From Chthoniobacter flavus (GTDB lineage: Bacteria; Verrucomicrobiota; Verrucomicrobiia; Chthoniobacterales; JACTMZ01), in NCBI GenBank assembly GCA_945871065.1, contig CAMBUL010000023.1:1-35518 (forward strand): DNA of 35,518 nt. Reading direction: 5' to 3'. Below are positions 15,271 to 24,512 of the stretch, one piece after another. The notes below the pieces were generated by a model. It was not told where the DNA came from. It saw only the letters and a list, made by a program, of their open reading frames with translations, and searched no databases. The position numbers and the translations under genes are program-made. The stretch's first letter is position 1. Every line of letters begins with the position of its first letter.

Positions 15271-16766
15271 GACTCAGTCGCTCCATCTAAGACCCAGGTG
15301 TCTTTGCTCCCGCCGCCCTGGGAGGAATTGACCACGAGCGAACCTTCACGCATGGCCACACGGGTCAGTCCGCCGGGGATGATCCGCACCTCCTCGCCAC
15401 AGAGAATGAAAGGCCGCAGGTCGATATGCCGCCCCTGCATCGATCCGTCGCACCAAGCGGGTGATCGGGACAGCGAGATGACCGGCTGGGCCACGAAGTT
15501 GCGCGGGTCGGCTTCGATCATTTGACGAAACCGGGCAATTTCTCCGGTTGTTGCCTGCGGACCGATGAGCATGCCGTAGCCGCCGCTTTCATTGGCCGAC
15601 TTGACGACAAGGTTTCCCAGATTGTCCAAAATATACTTACGGTCGGACTCCACAGCGGAAAGGAAAGTTTCCACGTTCGGCAGGATGGCTTCTTCGCCGA
15701 GATAAAATTTGATCATGGCCGGCACGTAGTAATAGACGACCTTGTCATCGGCCACGCCGGTGCCGATTGAATTGGCCAGACTCACATTGCCTTTGCGGTA
15801 AGCCTCGACCAAGCCGGGCACACCAAGAAGGGAATCTGGACGGAATACTTTGGGATCGAGGAAGTCGTCATCAATCCGCCGATAAATGACGTGAACCGGC
15901 TTGAGTCCCTTCGTCGTCTTCATAAAGACGCGGTCGTTTTGCACCAGAAGGTCCGCGCCCGTGACAATCTCGATTCCCATGGACCGGGCGAGAAAGGAGT
16001 GCTCGAAATAAGCGGCGTTGTGGATGCCCGGGCTAAGCAAGACCGTGGTTGGATCGCCCGCCGCGCTGGCCGGCGCCACGTGGTGGAGGACGTCGACCAA
16101 GTCCTGCGCGTAACGGTCGACCGGACGCACCCCGTACCGGGCGAACAATTGCGGGAAGACGCGCTTCATGGTCATGCGACTCTCCAGAACATAGGAGACG
16201 CCGGAAGGACAACGGGCGTTGTCTTCGAGAACCAGGTAGCGACCGTCCCGGTCGCGGATCAGGTCGGTCCCGCACACGTGGATGTAAATGTTCCTCGGGA
16301 CATCGAAGCCCATGAATTCCGGACGGAAATGCTTCGCGCTGCGGATGATTTCTTGGGGAATAACCCCTTCCTTCACGATGCGCTGCTCATGGTAGATGTC
16401 GTGGAGAAAGGCATTCAGCGCGTTGAGACGCTGTTTGAGGCCCTGCTCAATGTGACGCCATTCGTCACCGGGAATGATACGCGGCACGAGATCGAAAGGA
16501 AAAATGCGCTCCGTGCCCTCTTGCTTGTCGTTGTAGACCGTGAAGGTGATCCCCTGGTTCAAATAGGACCGCTCGGCGATCTGGCGCTTGCGGTTGAAGT
16601 CATCGACCGTGAGCGCCTCGGCCCGCTCCAGCAGCATCCGGTAGTGAGGACGAACCACACCCGGCGAAGAGAACATCTCATCGTAAAAATCGCCTGGCTC
16701 ATAATCTTGGAAAAGGGACGTCATCGCGGTTTGAACAAAATATCGAGAGAGCACGAAATGTGCCAT
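15264..16766 (-). CDS. Circularly permuted ATP-grasp protein (DUF404/DUF407)
   Basis: About 500 residues. Clear family blocks: [20 protein letters not shown] at the N-terminus, then [31 protein letters not shown], then [30 protein letters not shown], and [14 protein letters not shown] in the C-terminal part, which carries the ATP-binding loop of the permuted fold. ATP-grasp enzymes join a carboxylate to an amine or thiol; the substrate of this family is unknown. The start shown is ATG 16764-16766 with AAGG 9 bases upstream. GTG 16772 and ATG 16724 (giving [13 protein letters not shown]) are alternatives. It lies about 20 bases after purK and overlaps the alpha-E gene. Confidence 0.92.
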   Translation of the reverse strand: MAHFVLSRYFVQTAMTSLFQDYEPGDFYDEMFSSPGVVRPHYRMLLERAEALTVDDFNRKRQIAERSYLNQGITFTVYNDKQEGTERIFPFDLVPRIIPGDEWRHIEQGLKQRLNALNAFLHDIYHEQRIVKEGVIPQEIIRSAKHFRPEFMGFDVPRNIYIHVCGTDLIRDRDGRYLVLEDNARCPSGVSYVLESRMTMKRVFPQLFARYGVRPVDRYAQDLVDVLHHVAPASAAGDPTTVLLSPGIHNAAYFEHSFLARSMGIEIVTGADLLVQNDRVFMKTTKGLKPVHVIYRRIDDDFLDPKVFRPDSLLGVPGLVEAYRKGNVSLANSIGTGVADDKVVYYYVPAMIKFYLGEEAILPNVETFLSAVESDRKYILDNLGNLVVKSANESGGYGMLIGPQATTGEIARFRQMIEADPRNFVAQPVISLSRSPAWCDGSMQGRHIDLRPFILCGEEVRIIPGGLTRVAMREGSLVVNSSQGGGSKDTWVLDGATESC

Positions 16767-16788
16767 CTCCACCCGCCTTGGCCCGCGG

Positions 16789-17931
16789 TCAAGGTTCGCG
16801 CCCCGTCCGCAGGGCCTCCCGCGCGGCCAGCACCCGGGCGAGCGCCTCGTCGGGCGACGATCCGAAGGCCGTGAGGTGTCCCATCTTGCGCCCCGCCCGG
16901 GGTTCCGTCTTGCCGTAAAGGTGGATCTTCACATCGCCGGAAGCCGCGGCGGCCGCCCAATCCGGCTCCCCGTCCGCCCACAAGTCCCCAAGCAAATTGG
17001 CCATGGCGCACGGCCGCAGCAATTCGGGCGATCCCAGCGGCAGACCACAGACCGCGCGCACCTGCTGTTCGAACTGGCTGGTCACGCAGGCATCAATGGA
17101 AAAATGGCCGCTATTGTGCGGACGCGGTGCAAGTTCGTTGACCAGCAACTTGCCGTCTTGGAGTACGAACATCTCTACGGTCAGGACTCCGACCAGATCG
17201 AGACGCTCGGCCATGGCCCAGGCCAACTCCGCGGCACGAACCGCCACCTCCGGCGCCACGCGGGCCGGCACCACCGTTGTGTCGAGGATGTGGTTGCGGT
17301 GGAGGTTCTCACAGACCGGATAGCACACCGACTGCCCGTCGCCCCCCCGCGCAACGACGGCCGATATTTCCATGACAAAGGGCACTTGGGCCTCGAGCAC
17401 AAACGGTCCCCCCGAGAGGTCGCACCGCCGCGCCTCTTCGTCCGAATTGAGCCGCCGCTGGCCTTTGCCATCGTAGCCGAACGACGCCGTTTTCAGAATA
17501 GCCGGATAACCCGTGCGCCCTGCGGCCGCCACCAAGTCCGCGGCCGTGGTGACATTCGCCCAGGTCGGCAGAGGAAATCCGCCGGCGGCGAGAAATTCTT
17601 TTTCGCGCGCGCGATTCTGCGTGATGTGCAAAATCCCGCCGCTCGGACGAACCTCGCAATGCTCTGCGGCCCACTGCACGGTTTGCCGCGGGATGTTTTC
17701 AAATTCGAAAGTCAGGACATCCACTCCTCGGGAAAATTCACGGACCGCCTCCTCGTCCAGATAGGCACGCGAGACTTCCCGGTCCGCTATCTGCCCGGCC
17801 GGCGAATCGGCCTCGGGGACGAACACATTGACCCGGTAACCCATGCTCCGCGCGGCAAGGATGAACATGCGGCCGAGTTGGCCGCCGCCCATCAATCCGA
17901 TGCGGCTGCCCGGAGCGAGTACGGGACTCAT
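16789..17931 (-). CDS. purK: N5-carboxyaminoimidazole ribonucleotide synthase
   Basis: 380 residues, normal for PurK. It makes N5-CAIR from AIR, bicarbonate and ATP in purine synthesis. The N-terminus [23 protein letters not shown] is the preATP-grasp signature. [24 protein letters not shown] (the ATP-binding loop), [26 protein letters not shown] and [18 protein letters not shown] follow in the expected order. The start (17929-17931) overlaps the purE stop as ATGA, so the two are translated together and act in consecutive steps. Residues near the C-terminus are Ala/Arg-rich and unremarkable. Confidence 0.96.
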   Translation of the reverse strand: MSPVLAPGSRIGLMGGGQLGRMFILAARSMGYRVNVFVPEADSPAGQIADREVSRAYLDEEAVREFSRGVDVLTFEFENIPRQTVQWAAEHCEVRPSGGILHITQNRAREKEFLAAGGFPLPTWANVTTAADLVAAAGRTGYPAILKTASFGYDGKGQRRLNSDEEARRCDLSGGPFVLEAQVPFVMEISAVVARGGDGQSVCYPVCENLHRNHILDTTVVPARVAPEVAVRAAELAWAMAERLDLVGVLTVEMFVLQDGKLLVNELAPRPHNSGHFSIDACVTSQFEQQVRAVCGLPLGSPELLRPCAMANLLGDLWADGEPDWAAAAASGDVKIHLYGKTEPRAGRKMGHLTAFGSSPDEALARVLAAREALRTGREP

Positions 17932-18425
17932 GAAGGCAGCCGGCCCGCCGCCAGCACGGCTTTAGTCTGGCGCGCGCGGAATTTTTCCAGTGCCACGCGG
18001 ACCTGCGCATCACCGAGCGACAAAATCGCCGCCGCGAGGAGTGCTGCGTTGATTGCACCCGGTTCGCCGATGGCCAGCGTGCCGACCGGAATGCCGGCGG
18101 GCATTTGGGCGATGGAAAGCAGCGAGTCGAGGCCCTTCAAGGCGCGGCTCTGGACCGGCACGCCAAGAACCGGCAAATCCGTGTGAGCCGCCACCATGCC
18201 GGGCAAATGGGCCGCGCCGCCGGCCCCGGCAATAACCACCTGGATGCCGCGCGCCCGCGCCGCCTTGGCGTAGGAGGCCATGAGATCAGGCGTACGGTGG
18301 GCCGAAACCACGCGCTTTTCATGCGGGATACCCAGCTTGGACAACAAGTCGGCCGCATGTTTCATCGTCGGCCAATCCGACTTGCTGCCCATAATAATGC
18401 CCACGAGAGGTTTCTGCTTTTTCAT
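17928..18425 (-). CDS. purE: N5-carboxyaminoimidazole ribonucleotide mutase
   Basis: 165 residues, class I PurE. It converts N5-CAIR to CAIR. The family signature is clear: [17 protein letters not shown], then [10 protein letters not shown] (the histidine that moves the carboxylate), then [27 protein letters not shown] and [17 protein letters not shown]. The start ATG 18423-18425 has a good ribosome site, AGGA, 7 bases upstream. It is the first gene of the purE-purK-ATP-grasp-alpha-E operon and is divergent from pyruvate carboxylase across a gap of about 170 bases that must hold both promoters. Confidence 0.97.
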   Translation of the reverse strand: MKKQKPLVGIIMGSKSDWPTMKHAADLLSKLGIPHEKRVVSAHRTPDLMASYAKAARARGIQVVIAGAGGAAHLPGMVAAHTDLPVLGVPVQSRALKGLDSLLSIAQMPAGIPVGTLAIGEPGAINAALLAAAILSLGDAQVRVALEKFRARQTKAVLAAGRLPS

Positions 18426-18595
18426 AACGTTTTCCTGACCAGACAGTATTGCTTAGATCATCGCGCTTCGAGGGACAAGACTGTCAGCCCCGCTCGCCGC
18501 GAAAAAATCCCCGGCCATCGCCCAAAGAGTGCTTTATCACGGGGGCTTTGCTCATTAGGCTCCCGCCCGGGTCGCGGACGACCTTAGAAACGACC

Positions 18596-21500
18596 ATGCC
18601 AAAGCCGCCGCAAACAACTACCGCTCAACCATTCCTCGACGTGGCGGGAAAAACCCTGCTCGTGGCCAACCGCAGCGAAATCGCCATCCGCGTTTTCCGG
18701 GCCGCCAACGAGTTGCACATGCGGACCATCGCGGTTTACGCGGAGGAGGACCGCTTCTCCATCCACCGCTTCAAAGCCGACCAAGCCTACGTGGTCGGCC
18801 GCGGCAAGGGGCCGGTCGGTGCCTACCTCGATATCCAGAGCATCGTCGGACTAGCCCGTGACCGCGGTGTGGACATGATCCATCCGGGCTACGGATTTCT
18901 TTCCGAGAACGCCCACTTTGCCCGTGCCTGCGGGGAAGCTGGCATCACCTTCGTCGGTCCGCGACCGGAGTTGCTCGAAATGATGGGCGACAAAACCGCC
19001 GCCCGCGCCTTGGCGATCAAGCTCGGCGTTCCCGTCCTTCCCGGCACGGAGGAACCGGTCGACAACCGCGCGGAGGCCATCAAAGTCGCGAAAAAAATCG
19101 GCTTCCCGCTGATCATCAAAGCGGCTTTTGGCGGCGGCGGCCGCGGCATGCGCGTGGTGCGCAAGGAAAGCGATCTCGCGGCACTCCTCGATGAGGCCCG
19201 CAACGAGGCCGGACGCGCCTTCGGCAATCCTGCCGTCTTTCTCGAAAAATACATCCCCCGGGCCAAGCACATCGAAGTGCAAATTCTCGGCGATGCGCAC
19301 GGCAGCGTTCTTCACCTGCACGAACGCGACTGCTCGGTGCAGCGTCGTCACCAAAAGGTGGTCGAGGTGGCCCCGTCGATCAATTTGCCGGACGGGGTCC
19401 GGGCCGACCTTTGCTCGGCGGCGGTCAAAATCGCCCGTGGCATAGGCTACAACAACGCGGGCACGGTGGAGTTCCTCTACGACTACGACCGCCACGAGTG
19501 GTTCTTCATCGAGATGAACCCGCGCATTCAGGTCGAGCACACCGTGACCGAACAAATCACCGGCATCGACCTCGTGCGCTCGCAGATCCTCGTCGCGGCG
19601 GGCGCGCGCCTGCACGGACCCGAACTCGCCCTGCCCGCGCAGGAGGCCATCCCGCGCAACGGCTTTGCCGTGCAATGCCGCGTGACCACGGAGGACCCGG
19701 CCAACGGCTTCACCCCGAACTACGGCAAGATCGTCACCTACCGCAGTGCCGCCGGCTTTGGCGTGCGCCTCGACTCGGGCATGGGCACGACCGGCAGCAC
19801 GATCACGCCGTTCTACGACTCGTTGCTGGTCAAGATCACCACGTCCGGCCAGACGTTCCCGGTCGCCCTCGACCGCATGCACCGCGCCCTGCGCGAGTTC
19901 CGCATCCGCGGCGTGAAGACCAACATGCCTTTCCTCGAGAATGTGGTGACTAACCCCGTCTTCCGCTCGGGCGACGCCACCACCACCTTCATCGATAAAA
20001 CACCGGCGCTCTTCGAATTCAAACCGCGCCGTGACCGTGCATCCAAGCTGATGCAATTCCTCGCCGATGTCTCGATCAACGGAAACGCCGAGGCCAAAGG
20101 ATATCTCCCGCCCAGCCGCCTCGCCCCCGCGCCGCTTCCCGGCGTCGACCTGCGCGTGGACCCGCCAGCCGGCAGCCGCCAGCAATTGCTCAAGCTCGGA
20201 CCCGAGAAATTTGCCGAGTGGACGCGCCGGCAGAAGCGTGCCCTCTTCACCGACACCACCTTCCGCGACGCCCACCAGTCCCTCCTCGCCACCCGCGTGC
20301 GTACCCATGACATGCTCCTCGTGGCCGACGCCGTGGCGCGCCGCACCCCGGAACTCTTCAGCCTCGAAATGTGGGGTGGCGCCACCTTCGACGCCTCCAT
20401 GCGTTTCCTGCGCGAAGATCCGTGGGAACGCCTCCGCGCCCTGCGTGGAAAAGTTCCCAACATCTGCTTCCAGATGCTCTTCCGCGGTTCCAATGCGGTC
20501 GGCTACTCGAATTACCCGCCCAACGTGGTGGCCGGTTTTGTCCGCCATGCGGCGGAAAGCGGCATGGATATTTTCCGCGTCTTCGACTCCCTCAATGACC
20601 TCTCGAACATGCGCGCGGCCATGGAAGCCGTCCGGGAGACGAACGCCGTGTGCGAAGGCACCATCTGCTACACCGGCGACATCCTCGATCCCCGCCGCAC
20701 CAAGTATTCGCTCAAGTACTACGTGAAGCTGGCCAAGGAACTGGAAAAGATGGGGGCGCATTTTATCGCGATCAAGGACATGGCCGGCCTCTGCCGTCCG
20801 TTCGCGGCCCGTGCCCTGCTTAAAGCTCTCCGCGCCGAGACCAACCTCCCGCTCCACTTCCACACGCACGACACCAGCGGCGTCAATGCCGCCTCCGTGC
20901 TCGCCGCCATCGAGTCGGGGGCGGACGTCGTCGACTCCGCGATCAGCTCGATGTCCGGATCGACCTCGCAGCCGAATCTCAACAGCCTCGTCGCCGCCCT
21001 CCAACACACCCCGCAGGACAGCGGCCTCGACCTCGCAGCGCTCAACGAGCTCGCTGATTACTGGGAGCGGGTTCGTACGTTCTACGCCCCCTTCGACACT
21101 GCCCCGCGCACCGGCAGTGCTGAGGTCTACCTGCATGAAATGCCGGGCGGACAGTTCACCAACCTCAAGGAGCAAGCCGCTTCGATGGGCCTCGCCCACC
21201 GCTGGCCGGAGATCGCCCGCTGCTACGCCGAGGTCAACCAGCTCTTCGGCGACATCGTCAAGGTCACGCCGTCGAGCAAAGTGGTGGGTGACATGGCTCT
21301 CTTTCTTTTCACCCGCGGCATCAAGCCGGCCGACGTCCCCAACCTCCCGCCCGGCACACCCTTCCCCGAATCAGTTAAAGACATGCTGGCCGGCGGACTG
21401 GGCGAACCCACCGGCGGATGGCCGAAGGACGTGGTCAAAGCCATCCTCGGCAAAGCAAAAGCCAAGCCGGCACGCGCCGCGAAGGTCAGCCTCCCCGCCG

Positions 21501-22072
21501 TGCGCAAGGAACTTGCGGCAAAGCTGAAGCACGCTCCCGACGAGGACGAGCTCTACAGCCACCTGATGTATCCAGACGTCTTTGCCTCCTTCAACAAATT
21601 CGAGCGCGAATATGGAGACGTCAGCGTCTTGCCCACCCCGGCATTTTTCTACGGACTCAAACCCGGCGAGGAAATCGCGGTGGAAATCGAGCAGGGGAAA
21701 ACCCTTTTCATCAAGCTGGTCAACCTCGGTCCGGTCGACAAGGACGGCCACCGCATCGTCTTTTTCGAACTCAACGGCATGCCGCGCGAGGTCACCATCA
21801 CCGACAAATCACTGCAAACCACGAAGAAAGCCCGCCGCAAGGCTGACGCCGCCAAGCTGCTCGAAATCGGCGCACCCATCCCGGGCATGATCACCAATCT
21901 CGATCACGGCACGGGAGCCAAATTGGCCAAAGGCGACAAAATCCTCACCATGGAAGCGATGAAGATGCAGACCACAATCTATGCGCCGTGCGACGGCGCG
22001 ATCGACGAACTTCTGGTCGCCAGCGGCGATGCCGTCGACGCCGGGGATTTGCTGGTCAAGATGCGGGAGTGA
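18596..22072 (+). CDS. pyc: Pyruvate carboxylase, single-chain
   Basis: 1158 residues, the usual length of the single-polypeptide enzyme that makes oxaloacetate from pyruvate, bicarbonate and ATP. The biotin carboxylase domain (about 15-470) has LLVANRSEIAIRVFRA, the glycine loop AFGGGGRGMR and EMNPRIQVEHTVTEQITG. The carboxyltransferase domain starts near 548 with FTDTTFRDAHQSLLATRVRT and includes the metal-site segment LHFHTHDTSG. The biotinyl domain carries MEAMKM with the biotin lysine at residue 1123. The frame is open upstream to 18449, but homology and composition favour ATG 18596, which lacks a strong ribosome site. It feeds the TCA cycle, as does the fumarase further right. Confidence 0.96.
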   Translation: MPKPPQTTTAQPFLDVAGKTLLVANRSEIAIRVFRAANELHMRTIAVYAEEDRFSIHRFKADQAYVVGRGKGPVGAYLDIQSIVGLARDRGVDMIHPGYGFLSENAHFARACGEAGITFVGPRPELLEMMGDKTAARALAIKLGVPVLPGTEEPVDNRAEAIKVAKKIGFPLIIKAAFGGGGRGMRVVRKESDLAALLDEARNEAGRAFGNPAVFLEKYIPRAKHIEVQILGDAHGSVLHLHERDCSVQRRHQKVVEVAPSINLPDGVRADLCSAAVKIARGIGYNNAGTVEFLYDYDRHEWFFIEMNPRIQVEHTVTEQITGIDLVRSQILVAAGARLHGPELALPAQEAIPRNGFAVQCRVTTEDPANGFTPNYGKIVTYRSAAGFGVRLDSGMGTTGSTITPFYDSLLVKITTSGQTFPVALDRMHRALREFRIRGVKTNMPFLENVVTNPVFRSGDATTTFIDKTPALFEFKPRRDRASKLMQFLADVSINGNAEAKGYLPPSRLAPAPLPGVDLRVDPPAGSRQQLLKLGPEKFAEWTRRQKRALFTDTTFRDAHQSLLATRVRTHDMLLVADAVARRTPELFSLEMWGGATFDASMRFLREDPWERLRALRGKVPNICFQMLFRGSNAVGYSNYPPNVVAGFVRHAAESGMDIFRVFDSLNDLSNMRAAMEAVRETNAVCEGTICYTGDILDPRRTKYSLKYYVKLAKELEKMGAHFIAIKDMAGLCRPFAARALLKALRAETNLPLHFHTHDTSGVNAASVLAAIESGADVVDSAISSMSGSTSQPNLNSLVAALQHTPQDSGLDLAALNELADYWERVRTFYAPFDTAPRTGSAEVYLHEMPGGQFTNLKEQAASMGLAHRWPEIARCYAEVNQLFGDIVKVTPSSKVVGDMALFLFTRGIKPADVPNLPPGTPFPESVKDMLAGGLGEPTGGWPKDVVKAILGKAKAKPARAAKVSLPAVRKELAAKLKHAPDEDELYSHLMYPDVFASFNKFEREYGDVSVLPTPAFFYGLKPGEEIAVEIEQGKTLFIKLVNLGPVDKDGHRIVFFELNGMPREVTITDKSLQTTKKARRKADAAKLLEIGAPIPGMITNLDHGTGAKLAKGDKILTMEAMKMQTTIYAPCDGAIDELLVASGDAVDAGDLLVKMRE

Positions 22073-22088
22073 ACACAAAAGGTAAGGA

Positions 22089-22141
22089 CGAGCGGCCCGC
22101 TCGCCCGCTTCACCTGAAATCAGGCCCGCAAGCCGCGGGCC
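22089..22141. terminator. Two GC-rich hairpins between convergent pyc and carbonic anhydrase genes
   Basis: Stem 1 pairs CGAGC (22089-22093) with GCTCG (22099-22103). Stem 2 pairs GGCCCGC (22123-22129) with GCGGGCC (22135-22141) around a 5-base loop. They sit exactly in the gap between two genes that end toward each other. Neither has a T run, so termination is inferred from position and stem strength only. Confidence 0.45.
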
Positions 22142-22147
22142 CATAAC

Positions 22148-22738
22148 TCATGCCGCCTTCCCGATCTCCGTCGCTTCTGCAATCTCCTCGAGCTTCCCGG
22201 TCCGCACATCGTAGAGATACCCGTAAACCGGGATCGACTTCGGCACGAGCGGATGGTTGCGCACCTTTTTCACGTCATCGATCACCGCCTGACGGTCGTC
22301 GGTGAAGGTCAGCCAGTCGATCTTGGCCGCCTCAGCCGAACCCGGACCCTGCCCGACATCTTTCCACGCGGTGCCATCGTGCACCGCGGTCTCGAGGCTG
22401 TTGGCGAGCAGTCCGGCCATCACGCCGTTGTTGAATGTCACCATGCCGCAATTGGTATGGTGGACGACAAAAAATTCTTTGGTCCCGAGCAGCTTGTAGG
22501 AGATGACGAGCGAGCGAATGGCGTCGTCGCTGGCCCGCCCACCCGCATTGCGGATGATGTGGGCATCACCCTCCTCGAGTCCGAAAAGTTTTGATGCATG
22601 CATGCGCGCATCCATGCACGTCAGGATCGCGAACTTGCGCGCTGGAGGAATGGGCAGCTTGCTCAACTTTTCTCCGAAACGCCCAGCGTATTGCGCATTG
22701 GCGGCTTCGACTTCTTGGACCACGGTGGATTTGCTCAT
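22148..22738 (-). CDS. Beta-class carbonic anhydrase
   Basis: 196 residues from ATG 22736-22738; a TTG start 18 bases upstream is also possible. The zinc site of beta-carbonic anhydrases is visible: Cys and the Asp-Arg dyad in [10 protein letters not shown], then His and Cys in [32 protein letters not shown] between them is family-typical. It interconverts CO2 and bicarbonate in the cytoplasm. No signal peptide. Bicarbonate is the substrate of the convergent pyruvate carboxylase and of PurK nearby, so a supporting role is plausible though inferred. Confidence 0.93.
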   Translation of the reverse strand: MSKSTVVQEVEAANAQYAGRFGEKLSKLPIPPARKFAILTCMDARMHASKLFGLEEGDAHIIRNAGGRASDDAIRSLVISYKLLGTKEFFVVHHTNCGMVTFNNGVMAGLLANSLETAVHDGTAWKDVGQGPGSAEAAKIDWLTFTDDRQAVIDDVKKVRNHPLVPKSIPVYGYLYDVRTGKLEEIAEATEIGKAA

Positions 22739-22794
22739 AATGATGGATTTTGGCAACCGGAGAAACTAGCTGATCTGCGGACGCGTTGGCCAGC

Positions 22795-23077
22795 ATGAAA
22801 CGGCATCTCATTGTTGACGCCGTGGCGTAATCTGGATGGCCTCTTATCCCGCCGGCCCGTACGGCAATTCCTGAGATGGCGCGAATACGAACAGGTTCTT
22901 CCAGAGTATTCAGTAGGCGAAGAAGTCTGGGAACAGGCCCGCCAACTCGCCCACCGTTGCCGCCGGGCACGAAAAACGGCCCCTTTCGCGGACATCCTCA
23001 TCGCAGCATGCGCTCGCCACCACAAAGTTGAAGCCGTCCGCGACGATGCGCATTTTGACTTTCTCATGGTGATTTAG
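22795..23077 (+). pseudogene. Truncated PIN-domain (VapC-like) toxin gene
   Basis: The frame from 22811 encodes LLSRRPVRQFLRWREYEQVL...EVWEQARQLAHRCRRARK...FADILIAACARHHKVEAVRDDAHFDFL, the C-terminal two thirds of a VapC-type PIN ribonuclease, with the late acidic residues in FADIL and RDDAHF. The N-terminal strand with the first catalytic Asp is absent from this frame. A short frame just upstream (ATG 22795, MKRHLIVDAVA then stop) looks like that missing start, so an internal deletion with frame change is likely. No intact antitoxin gene adjoins. Inactive toxin is the best reading. Confidence 0.55.
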
Positions 23078-23207
23078 TCCGGCGCCCTGGCAAGCGGTAG
23101 GCACGCCGCCCCTGTCTTGACCGACGGATCCGCCTCGAGCCCGATTCCTCCGCAACAAAATCGAAAATAACCCGCACCTTTTGCCCTTCGCCGCGGTTTA
23201 ATCCTTC

Positions 23208-24248
23208 ATGAAAGCGATTCGAATTGCCGCGCTGGTTTGGGGAGGAGGTCTTTCCATGGCGGTCGCCCATCCCGGTCACGATGAACCCGCGGCCGCGGGG
23301 ACGAACTCAGGCGCGGGATTGCCGGAAACGAAAGTGGAGATAACCACCCAGGGCAACTATCGCGTGATCCGGGGCAACGGCCTGCCTGATCACCCCGCGG
23401 GCAATTTCCCCAACCCCGGAAATCCCAATTCCATCAGCGCGCAAAATTATCTCTTCCGCATGCCGCTGCATCCGGAGACCAACGCGACTTTCACCCCATT
23501 AAAACGCCAACCCATCGGCGTGGCCGTTAACGGCGTCGTGTTCGATCCCGGCACGGCAGAATATTGGAATAACGATCCTTCATCCGGTTGGCACCGTGAG
23601 GGCATCATCAGCGGACGCAGCACCCTCGGCCTGGACCGCAACATGGCCCACGTGCAACCCAGCGGCGCCTACCATTACCACGGCGTCCCCGCCGGCCTGG
23701 TGCAAAGCTTGCCCGGGACGGGAAGAAAGCTCATCGGTTACGCCGCGGACGGGTTTCCGGTCTACACGCAAACTTCCGACGATCGTTCCGGTTACCGCTT
23801 GAAATCCGGCACTCGTCCCGGCGGCAGCGAAGGCCCCGGAGGAAAATACGACGGCACCTACACTCAGGATTTCGAATTCGTCGCCGCATCTGGAACCCTC
23901 GACGAAGCCAACGGACGCACCGGGGTCACCGGGGAGTATCCGCAGGAAACCTATTTCTATGTGGCCACGGAGGAGTTTCCTTTTTATCCGCGCATGACGA
24001 AAGGAACGCCCGATCCGAGTTTCCAAAGGAAGGGGCCGGGCAACGGTGGAGGACCCCCGCGACAAGGCGGAAACTCCCGCGGTCCGATCAGGCGCTTCGA
24101 CCGCGACAGCGACGGCAAAATTTCCAAAGAAGAAGCTCCGCCGCCCATGGCGCGCAATTTTTCAAGCCACGACAAAAACGCCGACGGCTTCATCGACGTC
24201 GAAGAAGCCACCTCGCTGCCTAGACCAACTGGTCCGCCGCCGGAGTAG
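23208..24248 (+). CDS. Secreted YHYH-domain protein with EF-hand pair
   Basis: 346 residues. A signal peptide (1-20, ending SMAVA) precedes an HPGHDE mature start. The YHYH domain is identified by QPSGAYHYHGVPAGL (near 150), followed by LIGYAADGFPVY and the block ending GTYTQDFEFV, all in family order. After a Gly/Pro-rich linker (about 280-295) come two EF-hand loops: DRDSDGKISKEE and DKNADGFIDVEE, with Asp at positions 1, 3 and 5 and Glu at 12. The YHYH domain has no established activity; a calcium-dependent or metal-related role outside the cytoplasm is inferred. The start has no clear ribosome site. Stand-alone gene. Confidence 0.85.
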   Translation: MKAIRIAALVWGGGLSMAVAHPGHDEPAAAGTNSGAGLPETKVEITTQGNYRVIRGNGLPDHPAGNFPNPGNPNSISAQNYLFRMPLHPETNATFTPLKRQPIGVAVNGVVFDPGTAEYWNNDPSSGWHREGIISGRSTLGLDRNMAHVQPSGAYHYHGVPAGLVQSLPGTGRKLIGYAADGFPVYTQTSDDRSGYRLKSGTRPGGSEGPGGKYDGTYTQDFEFVAASGTLDEANGRTGVTGEYPQETYFYVATEEFPFYPRMTKGTPDPSFQRKGPGNGGGPPRQGGNSRGPIRRFDRDSDGKISKEEAPPPMARNFSSHDKNADGFIDVEEATSLPRPTGPPPE

Positions 24249-24365
24249 CGCAGCACACAGCCCGAAGAGCGGCGACACTTTGCGGGGGCCGTTCGTGCCG
24301 AAGCGGGCCACGCGAGAAACCACACCAAGCTGTGACACCGCGCGTTTCGGACCGCACCCGCCGCC

Positions 24366-24500
24366 ATGCGCCACACCATCCCCGAAGCGAATCCCGGATT
24401 GGTCGAACTCCTCTCCCTGAGCATCACCTTCCCCTTCAACATCACCCTCGGCATCCCGCTCTACTGGGCGGCCATCCGGTGGATGTGGGGAGTGGCCTGA
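24366..24500 (+). CDS. Possible 44-aa membrane peptide
   Basis: A short frame in the gap between the YHYH gene and the convergent beta-lactamase-like gene. It reads MRHTIPEANPGLVELLSLSI and then a hydrophobic stretch (TFPFNITLGIPLYWAAIRWMW) that could span a membrane once. No ribosome site is seen. It could be a chance frame in GC-rich DNA; retained because the hydrophobic segment is long and the gap is otherwise empty (24249-24512). Confidence 0.25.
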   Translation: MRHTIPEANPGLVELLSLSITFPFNITLGIPLYWAAIRWMWGVA

Positions 24501-24512
24501 GTCTTTACACTC

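Noticed and set aside
15891-16874. 327-codon plus-strand frame over the ATP-grasp gene
   Set aside because: Antisense shadow ending in an Arg/Pro-rich low-complexity tail.
16876-18186. 436-codon plus-strand frame across purK and purE
   Set aside because: Antisense to two overlapping, recognised purine genes.
18851-21199. 782-codon minus-strand frame inside pyruvate carboxylase
   Set aside because: Antisense shadow of a clearly identified gene; His/Glu/Val-rich composition typical of such shadows.
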